This document shows, one piece after another, positions 13,942 to 15,006 of a DNA stretch of 15,006 bases. Source of the stretch: JAUVYV01 sp964585535. GTDB lineage: Bacteria > Planctomycetota > Phycisphaerae > Sedimentisphaerales > Anaerobacaceae. Below the pieces are notes generated by a model. The model did no database searches. It had not been told where the DNA came from and saw only the letters and a list, made by a program, of their open reading frames with translations. Where the stretch lies: positions 1 through 15,006 of the forward strand of contig CAZPDW010000044.1 in the NCBI GenBank assembly GCA_964585535.1. Direction: 5' to 3'. The position numbers and the translations under genes are program-made. Numbering within the stretch: the first letter of the stretch is position 1; every line of letters starts with the position of its first letter.

Positions 13942-15006
13942 ATGCAGAATCAGGGTAAATGTAAATTACAGTCCGAAGCAAAACTATCTCGCCGTGATTT
14001 TCTGGTCGGTTCGGTCTCGACAGCCGTTTCGCTGACGGTGCTGGAGTCGCTATCGACTGTGGCATACGCGGGCGGGTCCGACAAAATCCGAGTCGGGCTT
14101 ATCGGCTGCGGCAGGCGGGGCAGTGGAGCGGCCGGCGACTGCCTGCGAGCCGCAAAGGGAGTCGAGCTGGTGGCGATGGGCGATATTTTCCACGGCCGGA
14201 TTGCCTCCGGCGGCAGCAGCATTATGGCAACAATGTCCAAATACAAAATAGCTCGCAACAGATTCAAAGTAACAAAGGAAAGCTCATTCGTCGGTTTCGA
14301 CGCATATAAAAAGGTAATAAACAGCAACGTGGATTTGGTTATACTGGCGACGCCGCCGCACTTCAGGCCTATTCAGTTAAAGGCCGCAGTCGAAGCGGGC
14401 AAAAATGTCTTTACGGAAAAGCCCGTCGCCGTTGACCCGGTGGGCGTCCGTTCGGTCATCGCCTCGTCAAAACTGGCCAAGCAAAAGGGCCTTGCGATTG
14501 TAGCCGGCACGCAGCGGCGACACCAGCCGCACTACCTCGAAATAATGAAACACATTCACAACGGCGACATCGGCAAAATTGTCGCCGCACAGTGCTTCTG
14601 GTGTGGGCAGGGTGTGGTATTCTCAGAGACGAATCCGCAATGGTCCGGTATGGAGTGGCAGCTTCACAACTGGTACTTTTTTACGTGGCTGTCCGGTGAC
14701 ATCATTGTCGAGCAGCACGTCCACAATATTGATGTGGTCAACTGGGCCTTCAACGCCCACCCCGTTAAGGCGATGGGTATGGGCGGCAGACAGGTGCGAA
14801 CCGGCCCCGAGCACGGCAATATCTACGACCATTTCGCGGTGGAATTCGAGTACCCAAACGGTGCGAGGGTGCTCAGTATGTGCCGGCAGATGGACGGCTG
14901 CAGCGACCGCATATCCGAGCACATCGTCGGCGCGAAAGGAACGGCTTACACCGATGAGTCTATCGGCAGGATAAAAGGGCCTTATAATTATCAGTATAAC
15001 GGGCAC
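13942..15006 (+). CDS. Tat-exported Gfo/Idh/MocA family oxidoreductase, right end cut by the window
   Basis: The frame is open from ATG 13942 to the last base, giving 355 residues without a stop. A twin-arginine signal (LSRRDFLVG, arginines 17-18) is followed by a hydrophobic stretch to about residue 42. The Rossmann loop is VGLIGCGRRGSGAAG (51-65), then VILATPPHF and the signature VFTEKPVAV (EKP 159-161). AGTQRRHQPHYLE and VEQHVHNIDVVNWAF, with conserved histidines, mark the substrate domain. It differs clearly from the Tat-exported member at 4428, both in the nucleotide loop and in the active-site segment, so the two are unlikely to be recent duplicates. A GGAAGAG purine run about ten bases upstream serves as the ribosome binding site. 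It follows the isomerase by 69 bases. It probably acts on a sugar derivative outside the cytoplasm with bound NAD(P). Confidence 0.87.
   Translation, partial: MQNQGKCKLQSEAKLSRRDFLVGSVSTAVSLTVLESLSTVAYAGGSDKIRVGLIGCGRRGSGAAGDCLRAAKGVELVAMGDIFHGRIASGGSSIMATMSKYKIARNRFKVTKESSFVGFDAYKKVINSNVDLVILATPPHFRPIQLKAAVEAGKNVFTEKPVAVDPVGVRSVIASSKLAKQKGLAIVAGTQRRHQPHYLEIMKHIHNGDIGKIVAAQCFWCGQGVVFSETNPQWSGMEWQLHNWYFFTWLSGDIIVEQHVHNIDVVNWAFNAHPVKAMGMGGRQVRTGPEHGNIYDHFAVEFEYPNGARVLSMCRQMDGCSDRISEHIVGAKGTAYTDESIGRIKGPYNYQYNGH

Noticed and set aside
1..15006. tRNA, rRNA, CRISPR arrays, integrases or transposases
   Set aside because: I saw no cloverleaf-like segment, regularly spaced repeats or recombinase motifs by eye. 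A covariance-model search would be needed for small RNAs.

Overview
The window is a run of genes all on the + strand with short gaps. It looks like part of a carbohydrate-utilisation locus from a Planctomycetota-type bacterium (Phycisphaerae/Sedimentisphaerales would fit; Lentisphaerota or Verrucomicrobiota are alternatives). That guess rests on family content: several Gfo/Idh/MocA oxidoreductases, two of them with twin-arginine (Tat) export signals, a ThuA-like protein, a URO-D-superfamily protein outside any haem pathway, and a DUF5060-type glycoside hydrolase. Nothing here fixes the taxonomy. The 10-base N gap shows this is a scaffolded draft assembly, probably metagenomic.

Layout. At the left edge is the C-terminal end of one Gfo/Idh/MocA oxidoreductase (3-290). 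It is followed by a redox pair: a secreted, C-terminally anchored seven-haem c-type cytochrome (295-2214) and a small b-type-like membrane protein (2239-2913). Next come an NCS1-type cation symporter (3006-4397), a Tat-exported Gfo/Idh/MocA protein (4428-5747), a secreted ThuA-like protein (5787-6749) and a cytoplasmic Gfo/Idh/MocA protein (6773-8147) broken by an assembly chimera. Then follow a URO-D-like protein (8193-9224), a xylulokinase-type FGGY kinase (9267-10763), a secreted DUF5060-type glycoside hydrolase overlapping the kinase by 26 bases (10738-12564), a xylose-isomerase-family protein with an altered metal site (12733-13872), and a second Tat-exported Gfo/Idh/MocA protein that runs off the right edge (13942-15006).

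How the genes may work together (inference). The secreted hydrolase releases a sugar or glycoside. The exported Gfo/Idh proteins oxidise or epimerise it, possibly through keto-sugar intermediates, as in the ThuA/ThuB and 3-keto-glycoside routes. The symporter imports a product, and the isomerase and kinase feed it into a pentulose-phosphate-like intermediate. The multihaem cytochrome and its membrane partner may take electrons from periplasmic oxidation or may belong to a separate respiratory unit. The substrate cannot be read from sequence alone.

Two observations are the firmest. First, a 28-base direct repeat (7626-7653 and 7819-7846) flanks 155 bases of unrelated coding sequence plus the N gap. 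Removing one 193-base unit restores a single 393-residue oxidoreductase. Second, the xylose-isomerase-like protein keeps the spacing of the family's metal ligands but has His where the site-1 Asp normally sits.
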